Shown in pieces: positions 20,208-28,896 of a DNA stretch of 46,050 nt. Every line of letters begins with the position of its first letter. The first letter of the stretch is position 1. The stretch lies in NCBI GenBank assembly GCA_038248505.1, contig JBBRXJ010000014.1, forward strand, positions 1-46,050, in the 5' to 3' direction. The notes under the pieces are model-generated. The model did no database searches and had not been told where the DNA came from. It saw only the letters and a list, made by a program, of their open reading frames with translations. The DNA is from JBBRXJ01 sp038248505 (lineage in GTDB: Bacteria > Bacteroidota > Bacteroidia > Bacteroidales > JBBRXJ01). The translations under genes were made by a program, and so were the position numbers.

Positions 20208-23200
20208 ATGATGAAAAGCCGACTAGGCATAGTATTAATTCTATTGTTGTTTATCAGTTTAAGCGCACACGCACAAACCGATAAAGAATTCTGGTTTGTT
20301 GCACCAGCGGTAACACGCGACCACAATCCAGGGGGTGGGCAACCCGTATTTTTCAACTTCACGAATGTACTTGACACCATTTGCTTTGTAACCGTTGAAA
20401 TGCCTGCCAATTCAGCATTTAATGATACCACCTTAATACTTTTGCCAAATACCAGTTTTAAATTTATCATGAATTATGGCCAGATTGCTAATGAATATGA
20501 TAATCTTGGCGGGGTACTCGGTAAAAGTAATAAGGGATTTCATATAACATCTACATCTCAGATTACGGTATATTTTGAGTATAGTAATTCAAACAACCCA
20601 GATATTTGGGCATTAAAAGGCAAAAATGGCTTAGGTACTGAATTCTACACATGCTTTCAAACGCACATGTACAATCAAAATAATGCCTGGTCTGTACAAG
20701 CATATTCTGCTTTCGATATTGTAGCTTCTGAAGATAACACCATCATTACTATAAATACTGCAAAAAATATTTACGGACATTTTGGAGAAACATCTTTTAC
20801 GGTAACATTAAATAAGGGGCAAACCTATTCAGGTGCACCCTACAAAACTACCGTACCACCCAATGGATGGAAAGCATCAGACATTTTTGGACGAGCTGGT
20901 GCCGATCATCTATCTGGGGTGTACATAACAAGTAGTAAACCGATCACCGTTTCAATTAAAGATGACTCTATGAAAGCCTTAGGAGCATGGGGTTGTTATG
21001 ATTTAGGAGGAGACCAAACCATTCCGGTTAACATAGCAGGCAAACAATACATTGCCATGAAAGGACAACTTTCGGAAACTATGGCAATCATACAAGAACG
21101 CGTTTATGTTGTAGGTACTCAAAATAATGACTCTGTATTTATTAATGGAGTAGCCACCTATAGTTTAGCAAAAGGACAAACCGTAATGCATCAATTGGTG
21201 GGTAATTCAACACATATTCGCACCAAATTTCCATCCTATGTTCTTCAAATTTCTGGTTTTGGTTGCGAAATGGGATATGCAGTACTTCCTGCTATTGACA
21301 AATGCACTGGATCGTATTCAGTTAGTTTTGTGCGTTCTAGTACTGATGGTATGTTCCTCAATCTAATGGTTCGCGCAGGTGCTGAGAACGATTTTAAAGT
21401 ATATGTAAATGGCATTCTAAAACCAGGTCTCATAAATGGGGCCTCCTTCGCTGCTATACCCGGAACTACTGCATGGAAAGCAGCTCGTTTAGGGTCATTT
21501 ACTACGGCTCAATTTCCAGTAAATACAGCAATACGTGTAGAGAACAGCAAAGATCTTTTTCACCTTGGCCTCATTAATGGTGGTGCTGCAAGCGGTACTC
21601 GCTATGGGTATTTCTCTGACTATGGAGAATTAGACCTAAATGTTGAGATACTTATGACTGGGTCACAATATGCCCGCGGATGTGATAATACAATTTCAGA
21701 TACCGCTATTGCATTGAATGCATATACACCACAAGCAAATAAATACATCTGGACGCCTAGTGATTTTCTAAGTGATCCAACATCACCTACTCCTTACTCT
21801 AAACCACCTGAAACTATTCTTTATAAAGTAAAAGCTTTTGGCGCTTGTAACATGGTTGATTCAGCGACTGTATCAATTGAAGTATACAAACATGTTGAAG
21901 CGGATTTTACTATTGATAAAACATTGGGTTGCTCTCCACTTAATGTGACCTATAATAGCCGACTTTTTAGAACCCGCGAGAGTCGTTGGGATTTTGGAAA
22001 CTCAACAAAAGAATGGTCATATGCTGATACTGTTACCTTTGATACATCATTTGTAAAAACGTATATAAACAATTCCTTATTCCCGCAAACCTACAATTTG
22101 CAGCAAATTGTTTATAGTAAAAACGATTGTACGGATACACTTAAGCGCAGTATTATTGTTTATCCTAATATTACCGCAGAATTTGATGTGCCTGACACAA
22201 TGGATTGTCATCCTTTCTCCGTACAATTTACAAATAATTCCTATGGTCAAATTGATAGCAATGGTTATTTCTGGAATTTTGGCAACAATAACAATTCAAA
22301 GAAGAAAGATCCGCTTCACATTTTTTACAACTACGGAGATAACGATACTAGTTTTGACGTTACACTATTTACGGTTTCGCCTTACGGATGTAGAGACACA
22401 GCCGACACCACCATCACCGTACATCCAATTATTGATGTAAAATTTACAACGGACACTCCTTGGGCTTGTGCTGAACATACCTCAACTATTACAAATCATT
22501 CATTTGGTGTTGACACATTTTACATCAATTTTGGCGATGGACATGACACTATTTTACGCTCATTTAACACCATTAAACACACCTATTATAACACAGATAC
22601 CTTACCAGCATACGACACTATAATAGTATCTGGTCGTAATAAAGAAGGTTGTATAGACAGTATGATGCGTATTGTGAGAATTCTTCCCAAAGTAATTGCT
22701 GATTTTAATTTTGCTCCTACAAATGGATGTGACTCTATTGTAGTTGCATTTAACAATCTTTCAGAAGGCTATATGCTCAATTATTATTGGCAATTTGGAA
22801 ACAATAACACCTCTCAACTTACGAATCCCGTTCAACAATATCTTAATAAAACAGGCAATACGATTAACTTTCCCGTTACCCTAAGCATTAAATCAAAATA
22901 TCTTTGTCGCGATACAATAACGGCCATCATTCCTGTATATCCCTATATACGAGCTAACTTTGCTATTGACACAGTATTGGGTTGTGCCCCATTTAATATT
23001 AACATAACAAATTTATCTGAAGAAGTAGATACCTATAAATGGAATTTTGGCGATGGAAACATTTCGTCATCTTCTGCAGCTCAAATTAATCATCTATATC
23101 AAAACAACAGTTATAATTCAGATACAAATTTCCTTGTTAGATTATCTGTTGCAAATAATGAAGGCTGTAGAGACACCATGGAACAAAACGTAACTATTTT

Positions 23201-25598
23201 CTCTCAAATTAAAGCCTCCTTTTACCCAGATATTATTGCATCATGTGACCCTGCTCGTTTTGTATTTAAAAACACATCGGAAGGAGCAAATAGTATTATC
23301 TGGGATTTTGGCGATAATACAACATCAGCTAAAACGGATACAACCGTTCATATTTACCCGCGAAATCTTACTGCTTCACCTATTAACTATACTGTAAATA
23401 TATTAGCTACGGCATCAAACAACTCGTGTACAAGTACCGCTGATACTATCATTACGGTATATCCTTATAATTATACTGAGTTTAGCATTTCTGATTATAT
23501 TGGCTGTCCTCCTTTTACCACTACATTCAAAAACGCATCCATAGGAGCAGGGAACAGCTACAAATGGTTTATAAACGGAACGCAAGCTGTGAGTGCGCCA
23601 ACTGACATTAGCGATTTTGTTTCCACGTTTCAAAATAGTAACGATTCTCTACCTTTAAAATATATTATCCGCTTAGAAAGTAAAAACAATCAATTTTGCA
23701 ATACCTTTTATGAAGATACCATTGCTGTTTATCCTAAGATCACAGCTGTATTTACTTCACCAGTTGGATATAATTCATGCAGTCCGTTAAATATATCGTT
23801 CAACAATACAAGTACACATGCCAATATATATAAATGGGACTTTGGCGATCAAACAAATAGCGCACAAACCTCACCATTACATGCATTCAAGAACCTAAGT
23901 CATACTCGAGATACTTCGTATATTGTAAAATTAAAAGCGGCTTCTTTTTATTGCGCCGACTCCATTTCAGAAATAATTAGGGTGTATGCAATGCCAAAAG
24001 CTTCTTTTACTGCCGACACCACTTTTGGATGTCCTCCCGTACCTGTTAATACAAGTAACTTTTCCCTAAATACCCCAGCGGAGTATCAATGGAATTTTGG
24101 TGATGGGTTTAAACAGAAAACACGAATACCTGAAAGTATCGATCACATATATCAAAACAACGACAGCATAATACGCAACTACAATTTGGAATTAAAAGTA
24201 ATAACCGATAACGGTTGTCGCGATTCCATGACGATGCAAATGCAAATGTACCCATACGTCACAGCAGCATTTTCTCACAACGATCGTGGTTGCAGTCCAT
24301 TAATAGTGAACTTCACAAACAATAGCCGAAATGCAGATGATTATTATTGGGATTTAGGAAACGGAATTCAATCAGTAAACTTAAATCCAATTCATTTATA
24401 TTATAATCCGAATGATAATGATATCACTTATGTTGCGAAATTAAAAGCCGTATCACGTTATGAGTGCACGGATAGTATAATGAAAAACATTTATGTATAT
24501 CCATCACCACTAGCCGCATTCTATGTACAACCCTTTGATATGCGTTTTGACCAAGACACCATCATTAGTGTATTCAATCAAGCCATACATCCTGCAAAAT
24601 GGAATTACAATTGGAACTTTGGTGATAATAATACATCAACAACAAAAGAAACCATTTTTGATCATGAATACGAAATATGGGGACCCAATAGTGACAGTAA
24701 TCGCTTGTATCTGTCTGTAGTACTTGAAAACCCTGAACATCCTGAATGCCGTGATACCAGTAAAGCGGTAATTATTTTAAAACCACCGAGACCTGTAGCA
24801 AAAATTGTTGGAGCCGATTCTATTGGCTGTGTTCCTTTAACACTTTCGTTTGTCATTCAGTATAATTACACCTATCAAGATAGTACCGTTTGGGATTTTG
24901 GCGATGGTGTCGTAGCTAAAGGAGTATCAAACATTACGCATACCTATGATTCAATAGGAATCTTCTATATTAAACTCCGTGTGGTTGGTGATGGTGGAGC
25001 TAATTATGACTATCAATTTATTGAGGTGTATCCTAAACCTATCGCAAATTTTGATGCAAATCCGACCAATTTATTATTACCAAATGCAAGCGTTCAATTC
25101 TCAAATACCTCCTTCTATTCAAGTTCTTATAGATGGGATTTTGGCGATGGTGCAACATCAACACTTGAAGATCCTGTTCATAGTTATACCGACTCCGGTA
25201 GTTATACCATACAATTTGTTGCAATAACAAACAAAGGATGCCGAGATAGTATTACACGAGAAAATTTAATTTATGTTGACGATCCTGGTGCTATTAACTT
25301 CCCTAATGCATTCAGACCAAACCCCAGTGGGGCAAATGGTGGAGGATATTCAGAAACGGATATTACATCCTCAGTTTTCCGTCCTGTTTGGGAAGGGGTT
25401 AATAAATCCGATTATCTATTACAAATTTTCAATAGATGGGGTGAACGAATTTTTGAAACTACCGAACTAAATAAAGGCTGGGATGGTTATTATGATGGTA
25501 AACTCTGTAAACAAGATGTATATATTTTTAAAGTAAAAGGAGTTTATTTTAATGGACAAGCATTTGTAAAAGTTGGTACAATAACATTATTAAGATAA
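20208..25598 (+). CDS. Tandem paralogue of the preceding IgGFc-like/PKD/CHU_C surface protein
   Basis: The product (1796 residues) is co-linear with its upstream neighbour along its whole length: signal peptide ending AHAQ, DKEFWFVAPAVTRDHNPGGGQPVF, PNGWKASDIFGRAGADHLSGV, KDDSM, about 13 PKD-like units at matching places (YKWNFGDGNIS, YKWDFGDQTNS, YRWDFGDGATS), the shared EIWGPNSDxNRLY segment before the last units, and a CHU_C tail (FNRWGERIFETTELNKGWDGYYDG ... VGTITLLR). This indicates tandem duplication followed by divergence. Several PKD cores have drifted from FGDG to FGNN or FGNS. The start may be either Met of the MM pair at 20208/20211. Twenty bases separate it from the first copy and ten from the PorP gene, so one transcript is likely. 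Function as for the first copy: T9SS-exported surface structure, inferred. Confidence 0.88.
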   Translation: MMKSRLGIVLILLLFISLSAHAQTDKEFWFVAPAVTRDHNPGGGQPVFFNFTNVLDTICFVTVEMPANSAFNDTTLILLPNTSFKFIMNYGQIANEYDNLGGVLGKSNKGFHITSTSQITVYFEYSNSNNPDIWALKGKNGLGTEFYTCFQTHMYNQNNAWSVQAYSAFDIVASEDNTIITINTAKNIYGHFGETSFTVTLNKGQTYSGAPYKTTVPPNGWKASDIFGRAGADHLSGVYITSSKPITVSIKDDSMKALGAWGCYDLGGDQTIPVNIAGKQYIAMKGQLSETMAIIQERVYVVGTQNNDSVFINGVATYSLAKGQTVMHQLVGNSTHIRTKFPSYVLQISGFGCEMGYAVLPAIDKCTGSYSVSFVRSSTDGMFLNLMVRAGAENDFKVYVNGILKPGLINGASFAAIPGTTAWKAARLGSFTTAQFPVNTAIRVENSKDLFHLGLINGGAASGTRYGYFSDYGELDLNVEILMTGSQYARGCDNTISDTAIALNAYTPQANKYIWTPSDFLSDPTSPTPYSKPPETILYKVKAFGACNMVDSATVSIEVYKHVEADFTIDKTLGCSPLNVTYNSRLFRTRESRWDFGNSTKEWSYADTVTFDTSFVKTYINNSLFPQTYNLQQIVYSKNDCTDTLKRSIIVYPNITAEFDVPDTMDCHPFSVQFTNNSYGQIDSNGYFWNFGNNNNSKKKDPLHIFYNYGDNDTSFDVTLFTVSPYGCRDTADTTITVHPIIDVKFTTDTPWACAEHTSTITNHSFGVDTFYINFGDGHDTILRSFNTIKHTYYNTDTLPAYDTIIVSGRNKEGCIDSMMRIVRILPKVIADFNFAPTNGCDSIVVAFNNLSEGYMLNYYWQFGNNNTSQLTNPVQQYLNKTGNTINFPVTLSIKSKYLCRDTITAIIPVYPYIRANFAIDTVLGCAPFNINITNLSEEVDTYKWNFGDGNISSSSAAQINHLYQNNSYNSDTNFLVRLSVANNEGCRDTMEQNVTIFSQIKASFYPDIIASCDPARFVFKNTSEGANSIIWDFGDNTTSAKTDTTVHIYPRNLTASPINYTVNILATASNNSCTSTADTIITVYPYNYTEFSISDYIGCPPFTTTFKNASIGAGNSYKWFINGTQAVSAPTDISDFVSTFQNSNDSLPLKYIIRLESKNNQFCNTFYEDTIAVYPKITAVFTSPVGYNSCSPLNISFNNTSTHANIYKWDFGDQTNSAQTSPLHAFKNLSHTRDTSYIVKLKAASFYCADSISEIIRVYAMPKASFTADTTFGCPPVPVNTSNFSLNTPAEYQWNFGDGFKQKTRIPESIDHIYQNNDSIIRNYNLELKVITDNGCRDSMTMQMQMYPYVTAAFSHNDRGCSPLIVNFTNNSRNADDYYWDLGNGIQSVNLNPIHLYYNPNDNDITYVAKLKAVSRYECTDSIMKNIYVYPSPLAAFYVQPFDMRFDQDTIISVFNQAIHPAKWNYNWNFGDNNTSTTKETIFDHEYEIWGPNSDSNRLYLSVVLENPEHPECRDTSKAVIILKPPRPVAKIVGADSIGCVPLTLSFVIQYNYTYQDSTVWDFGDGVVAKGVSNITHTYDSIGIFYIKLRVVGDGGANYDYQFIEVYPKPIANFDANPTNLLLPNASVQFSNTSFYSSSYRWDFGDGATSTLEDPVHSYTDSGSYTIQFVAITNKGCRDSITRENLIYVDDPGAINFPNAFRPNPSGANGGGYSETDITSSVFRPVWEGVNKSDYLLQIFNRWGERIFETTELNKGWDGYYDGKLCKQDVYIFKVKGVYFNGQAFVKVGTITLLR

Positions 25599-25608
25599 TA
25601 ATAAAAAT

Positions 25609-26607
25609 ATGAAACGTATTCTCCGTCTCACGCTGTTTCTATATATAGCTGCTGAAATCGTTGCCTCAGCACAAGATGCGCAATTCTCTCAATTCTATGC
25701 TACCCCAATGTATCTTGCTCCTTCATTTGCTGGTACCTCGAGTAAAAAAACACGTATGATTTTAAATTATCGTAATCAATGGCCTGAAATTCCTAATGCA
25801 TACTCTACCTATAGTTTTTCATTCGATCATTATGTTTCACGTATTAAAAGTGGTTTTGGAGTACTTATTTTTAAAGATGTTTCTGGCCCTGGTCATTTAA
25901 GCACAACAAATTTTGGAGGTCTATACAGTTTTGATTTTAAGATTAACGACAACATACATATTAGACCCGGGGCACATTTTATGTACACCTATCGAAGTAT
26001 AGACTATAATAAACTGGTTTTTTATGATCAAGTAAAATACGGTACTCCCACCTCAGCATTTAGTGGAATATATGAAAATACACCCGATAGAGTTGGCGAC
26101 GTTGACTTCTCTGTTTCTGCACTCTCTTATGCAGATCAGTTTTGGCTTGGCGTAACCGTCGATCACTTAATGGGACCAAATCAATCATTCTTTGGCGATG
26201 ATGCTATTGTTCCTCTTAAGACAAGCGTTTTTGGAGGAACTAAAGTTGTTTTAAAAGAACGTTTGCTTGTTAAGCAACAAGAAGATGTTAGTTTTGCTTT
26301 TCTTTACAAACGACAAGCTGCATATCGCCAATTAGACTTAGGTGCGTATTACTTTAAAAACCCGCTTCTTTTTGGTATCTGGTATAGAGGTATTCCTTTA
26401 CTAAAACATAACTTTCCTGGTAGTGACGCCTTGGTTTTTTTACTCGGCTACAAAATTGAAAACGTAAGTATTGGATACAGTTATGATTTTACAGTTTCTA
26501 AACTACGTAATAAAACAGGCGGAACTCACGAAATTGCTTTGATATGGAGCTTTAAATTGCATAAATTTAAATCAAAACCTTCAGCATTACCTTGTCCTGA
26601 ATTCTAA
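25609..26607 (+). CDS. PorP/SprF-family outer-membrane protein
   Basis: The 332 residues begin with a signal peptide (LTLFLYIAAEIVASAQ) and then the hallmark start of the mature PorP/SprF family: DAQFSQFYATPMYLAPSFAG, followed by NYRNQWPEIPNAYSTYSFSFDHYV. The rest alternates in beta strands with aromatic ends (FGGLYSFDFKINDNIHIRPGAHFMYTYR; IENVSIGYSYDFTVSKL), fitting an outer-membrane beta-barrel. Family members work with the type IX system, and SprF is needed to export the SprB adhesin, a CHU_C protein. It directly follows two CHU_C giants, so it probably serves as their dedicated export or attachment partner; that last step is inference. The length matches the family. Confidence 0.9.
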   Translation: MKRILRLTLFLYIAAEIVASAQDAQFSQFYATPMYLAPSFAGTSSKKTRMILNYRNQWPEIPNAYSTYSFSFDHYVSRIKSGFGVLIFKDVSGPGHLSTTNFGGLYSFDFKINDNIHIRPGAHFMYTYRSIDYNKLVFYDQVKYGTPTSAFSGIYENTPDRVGDVDFSVSALSYADQFWLGVTVDHLMGPNQSFFGDDAIVPLKTSVFGGTKVVLKERLLVKQQEDVSFAFLYKRQAAYRQLDLGAYYFKNPLLFGIWYRGIPLLKHNFPGSDALVFLLGYKIENVSIGYSYDFTVSKLRNKTGGTHEIALIWSFKLHKFKSKPSALPCPEF

Positions 26608-26691
26608 GCATACGTAGTATCACCGATTTTTTTTTCTAAAAGGAAACTTTTTGTTGCAGCTATCGTAAACAGAATATAATTTAAGAGTATA

Positions 26692-27820
26692 ATGACATCG
26701 AAATTTGCGACTGCTGAAAGACAACTAACACCAATATTGCAAGAGCAAAATCTGCTAGTTGAACGATTACCATATATAGCAAACATCTTAAATGCATTGC
26801 CTGAACTATCGGTAATCATTAATTATGAAAGACAAATCATTTTTGCAAATCAATTATTCATTCAAACTTTAGGAATAGAAAGCATTCATGAAATTCTTGG
26901 AGCTCGTCCTGGGGAAGCCTTTTCATGTGTTCATGCATTTAAAAGCGATGGAGGCTGCGGCACTACCGATGCTTGCAAATATTGCGGTGCCATTGCAGCA
27001 GTATTACACAGCCAAGCCAGCAATAAAAACGTTAGTAAAGAGGTTATGCTCTCAACCAATATTGGCGATAAATCTTTTTAGTTACGATCTTGAAGTTACT
27101 GCGAGTCCTTTTGTAATTGAGCATAAAACATACACCATGCTAATTATAAAAGATATTAGCAATGAAAAAAGACGACTGCAACTTGAAAAAATCTTCTACC
27201 ATGATATTCTCAATATATCGGGAAGTCTTGACGGTTTTTTAAGCTTGGCAAACGATTCGAATGATATAAATCAACAACTCCGACTTCTGCGCTTAGCACG
27301 AATGGCTTCGGTTGAATTACAAGAAGAAATTCTCAGTCAAAGAACCGTATTGTATGCTGAGAAAGGAGAATTACAATCGGAATTTGAACCGATAGACATT
27401 AAAAGTCTATTGATAAATGTTTCTGAAATCATGAAACTTCATTTTCTGGCTAAAAATAAAAATATTAGTATTATTGATAGTCCAAGCATCACTTTTAATA
27501 GCGACAAAAGCTTAATCACCCGAATTATCATTAACATGATAAAAAATGCTATCGAAGTAACTGTTACTGCAAGTCCTGTAACTTGTGGATGGCAATTTAA
27601 TGAAAATGAAATTCAGATTTGGGTACACAATCACCAATATATTCCGTTTGAGATTCATCCACTTATTTTTTATCGTAACTTCTCCACTAAAGGAAAAGGT
27701 AGAGGTATTGGAACGTATAGCATGAAGCTGCTGGCAGAAAATTACCTAAATGGCAAAGTCAGTTTCACTAGCTCCGAAAAATCAGGAACAAAATTTACAT
27801 TATCCATTCCAATTATTTAA
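26692..27820 (+). pseudogene. PAS-type sensor histidine kinase, split by a frameshift in a T5 run
   Basis: Two overlapping frames make one 375-residue kinase. Frame one (26692-27081, 129 residues) is a PAS-like sensor (ELSVIINYERQIIFANQLFIQTLG) with four cysteines at 79, 89, 95 and 98 in CVHAF..GCGTTDACKYCGA, a motif that could bind metal. Frame two carries on from FSYDLEV at 27078 to 27820: an H-box FYHDILNISGSLDGFL, an N-box NMIKNAIEV and a G-box KGRGIGTYSMKLLAENYLNGKVSF, i.e. HisKA-like and HATPase_c domains. The break is at 27075-27081 (TCT TTT TAG): one T too many in T5 puts a stop in frame one. It could be a real mutation, a sequencing error, or +1 slippage on TTT before the stop. No transmembrane helix is seen, so the kinase is cytoplasmic. 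It lies 85 bases after the PorP gene; no response regulator is adjacent. Confidence 0.75.
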
Positions 27821-27881
27821 ATAAAACGAAATTAATTGAATCCAATAAAATCCCAGTTCGTCGCAACGACTCCTTGCGTCG

Positions 27882-27940
27882 CAAAATATCCTCTCCCGTC
27901 GGCTTAACTCCCCCCCTTAAGTTTAACGTATCAAAAAAAT
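27882..27940. repeat. Copy 2 of the dispersed intergenic repeat
   Basis: CAAAATATCC at 27882-27891 and CCCCCTTAAGTTTAACGT at 27912-27929 match the blocks at 2971-2980 and 2984-3001 in the same order and orientation. About 17 extra bases lie between the blocks here. Both copies are followed by an A-rich stretch. Confidence 0.5.
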
Positions 27941-28081
27941 GAAAATTAAGTTGGGAAGAGCTTCGCCGCATCGGATAGCCTCGGACTAACTTGGTTCACT
28001 GTAATATTGTGTTTTAAATTATATTTTGTATAATTGTTTAAAATAACAATGTATGAAACGAGCATGTTTGTTTAACACAAA

Positions 28082-28101
28082 TGTTCCATTTTATTGGAAC
28101 A
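28082..28101. repeat. Perfect 7-base inverted repeat (possible operator)
   Basis: TGTTCCA and TGGAACA flank a six-base AT loop. A second short palindrome, CGAGT-TG-ACTCG, lies at 28119-28130. Both are just upstream of the dead antitoxin gene, where the autoregulatory operator of such a locus would be expected. The link is inference. Confidence 0.4.
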
Positions 28102-28175
28102 AGGATGAAAATCACATGCGAGTTGACTCGATAAATTGAGGCAATCTATCCGACATAAATATAAAATAGTTACGA

Positions 28176-28410
28176 ATGAAAACATCAAGTATTCAAGATC
28201 AAAAATTAAATATCATAGACTATCTTATATGACTCAATGACAATGATTTTTTTTCAAAAATAGAGACTCTAATTGAGAAGAATGAATCGAAGTAATTTAA
28301 GAAATTTACAAAATAAACTAATAGAAAGAGCTCTTAAATCCAATGATGATATTGAAAAAGGAAAAGTTGTTTCGCATACTAAATTAAAATTGATTTCCAA
28401 AAATTGATAG
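28176..28410 (+). pseudogene. Decayed antitoxin gene of a type II toxin-antitoxin pair
   Basis: Read from ATG 28176, the frame gives MKTSSIQDQKLNIIDYLI, stop (TGA 28230), LNDNDFFSKIETLIEKNESK, stop (TAA 28293), FKKFTK, stop (TAA 28314). After an extra base near 28314-28320 the sequence continues in the next frame as LIERALKSNDDIEKGKVVSH up to TGA 28405, which is followed at once by TAG 28408; the TGA looks like a mutated Trp codon. The joined product (about 78 residues) has the layout of small antitoxins, with a helical N-terminus and a tail of the form ERALKSNDDIxxGxVxSxEKL. Three or four nonsense changes plus a frameshift mean it is dead. It lies directly before a toxin remnant in the usual antitoxin-toxin order. 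Confidence 0.7.
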
Positions 28411-28413
28411 ATA

Positions 28414-28721
28414 ATGATAATTTATTGGACTGATTTTGCAATTGTAGAATTAAAAAGAATTTATACTTACTATAAAGAGAATGCTAGTATTCACATCGCA
28501 AAAAGAATCTCTAATTCCATTTATATACGTACAAATCAATTAATAAAACATCCGTAATCTTGCCAGATTGAACCAAATCTTAAAAAACTAAAGCAAGATC
28601 ACAGATATTTAGTGGAAGGACATGTTAAAATAATTTATAGAATAAAAACAAATCGATTTTTATCACTGATATTTTTGACACGATACAAGATCCAGATTCA
28701 ATAATTAAATTTAGGCAATAA
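28414..28721 (+). pseudogene. Decayed RelE/ParE-family toxin gene
   Basis: From ATG 28414 the frame reads MIIYWTDFAIVELKRIYTYY and on to KHP, 47 codons, then a TAA at 28555. The same frame continues with QIEPNLKKLKQDHRYLVEGH and VKIIYRIKTN. At the T5 run 28657-28661 one T appears to be missing; in the next frame the text goes on as ITDIFDTIQDPDSIIKFRQ and stops at 28719-28721. The rebuilt protein (about 101 residues) matches the RelE/ParE plan: N-terminal W(T)..A...L..I..Y, a central GxIEP...L....YR.L..G..KIIYR, and a final strand (I)FI.DIFDTRQ.P. These toxins cleave mRNA on ribosomes or poison gyrase. The nonsense codon and the frameshift make it inactive. Four bases separate it from the end of the antitoxin remnant. 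Confidence 0.75.
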
Positions 28722-28745
28722 TTCAACCTAGCAAGGTTCGTCCCG

Positions 28746-28772
28746 TTAGGCGCAACGTCACGTTGTTCCTAA
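28746..28772. repeat. REP-like hairpin after the toxin remnant
   Basis: TTAGG-CG-CAACG and CGTTG-TT-CCTAA pair over ten Watson-Crick positions around the loop TCA, with a two-base mismatch (one possible G-U) in the middle. No T run follows, so it is not a typical terminator. It could be a REP-like element or a transcription boundary. Confidence 0.5.
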
Positions 28773-28843
28773 ATACTTGAATAAATAAGCAATTACAGTG
28801 TGTATTTTACTGAATTATCAGTCTTTAATATTATATTATATCC

Positions 28844-28874
28844 TTTGATAAAACAAAAAAAAGCATTAGGTTTG
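28844..28874 (+). promoter_or_regulatory. Bacteroidota-type promoter of the respiratory operon
   Basis: TTTG at 28844-28847, a 19-base spacer, then TAGGTTTG at 28867-28874. This is an exact fit to the sigma-ABfr consensus TTTG-N19-TAnnTTTG. It leaves room for a transcription start a few bases on and a short leader before the ATG at 28897. It is the best promoter match found in the window. Confidence 0.75.
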
Positions 28875-28896
28875 ATAAAATACTAATTGCAATTTC

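Larger units (their letters stand above)
27821..28175. other. Gene-free region with repeat copy and palindromes
   Basis: No gene is seen. It contains a hairpin CGCAA-CGACTCC-TTGCG near 27863-27879, the second copy of the dispersed repeat (27882-27940), and two palindromes further right. Its base composition around 27855-27990 is visibly richer in G and C than the flanks, unlike the AT-rich spacers elsewhere. Confidence 0.5.

Noticed and set aside
22108..22440. 110-codon plus-strand frame inside the second CHU_C gene
   Set aside because: An alternate-frame shadow of repetitive PKD coding sequence; the main frame is clearly real.
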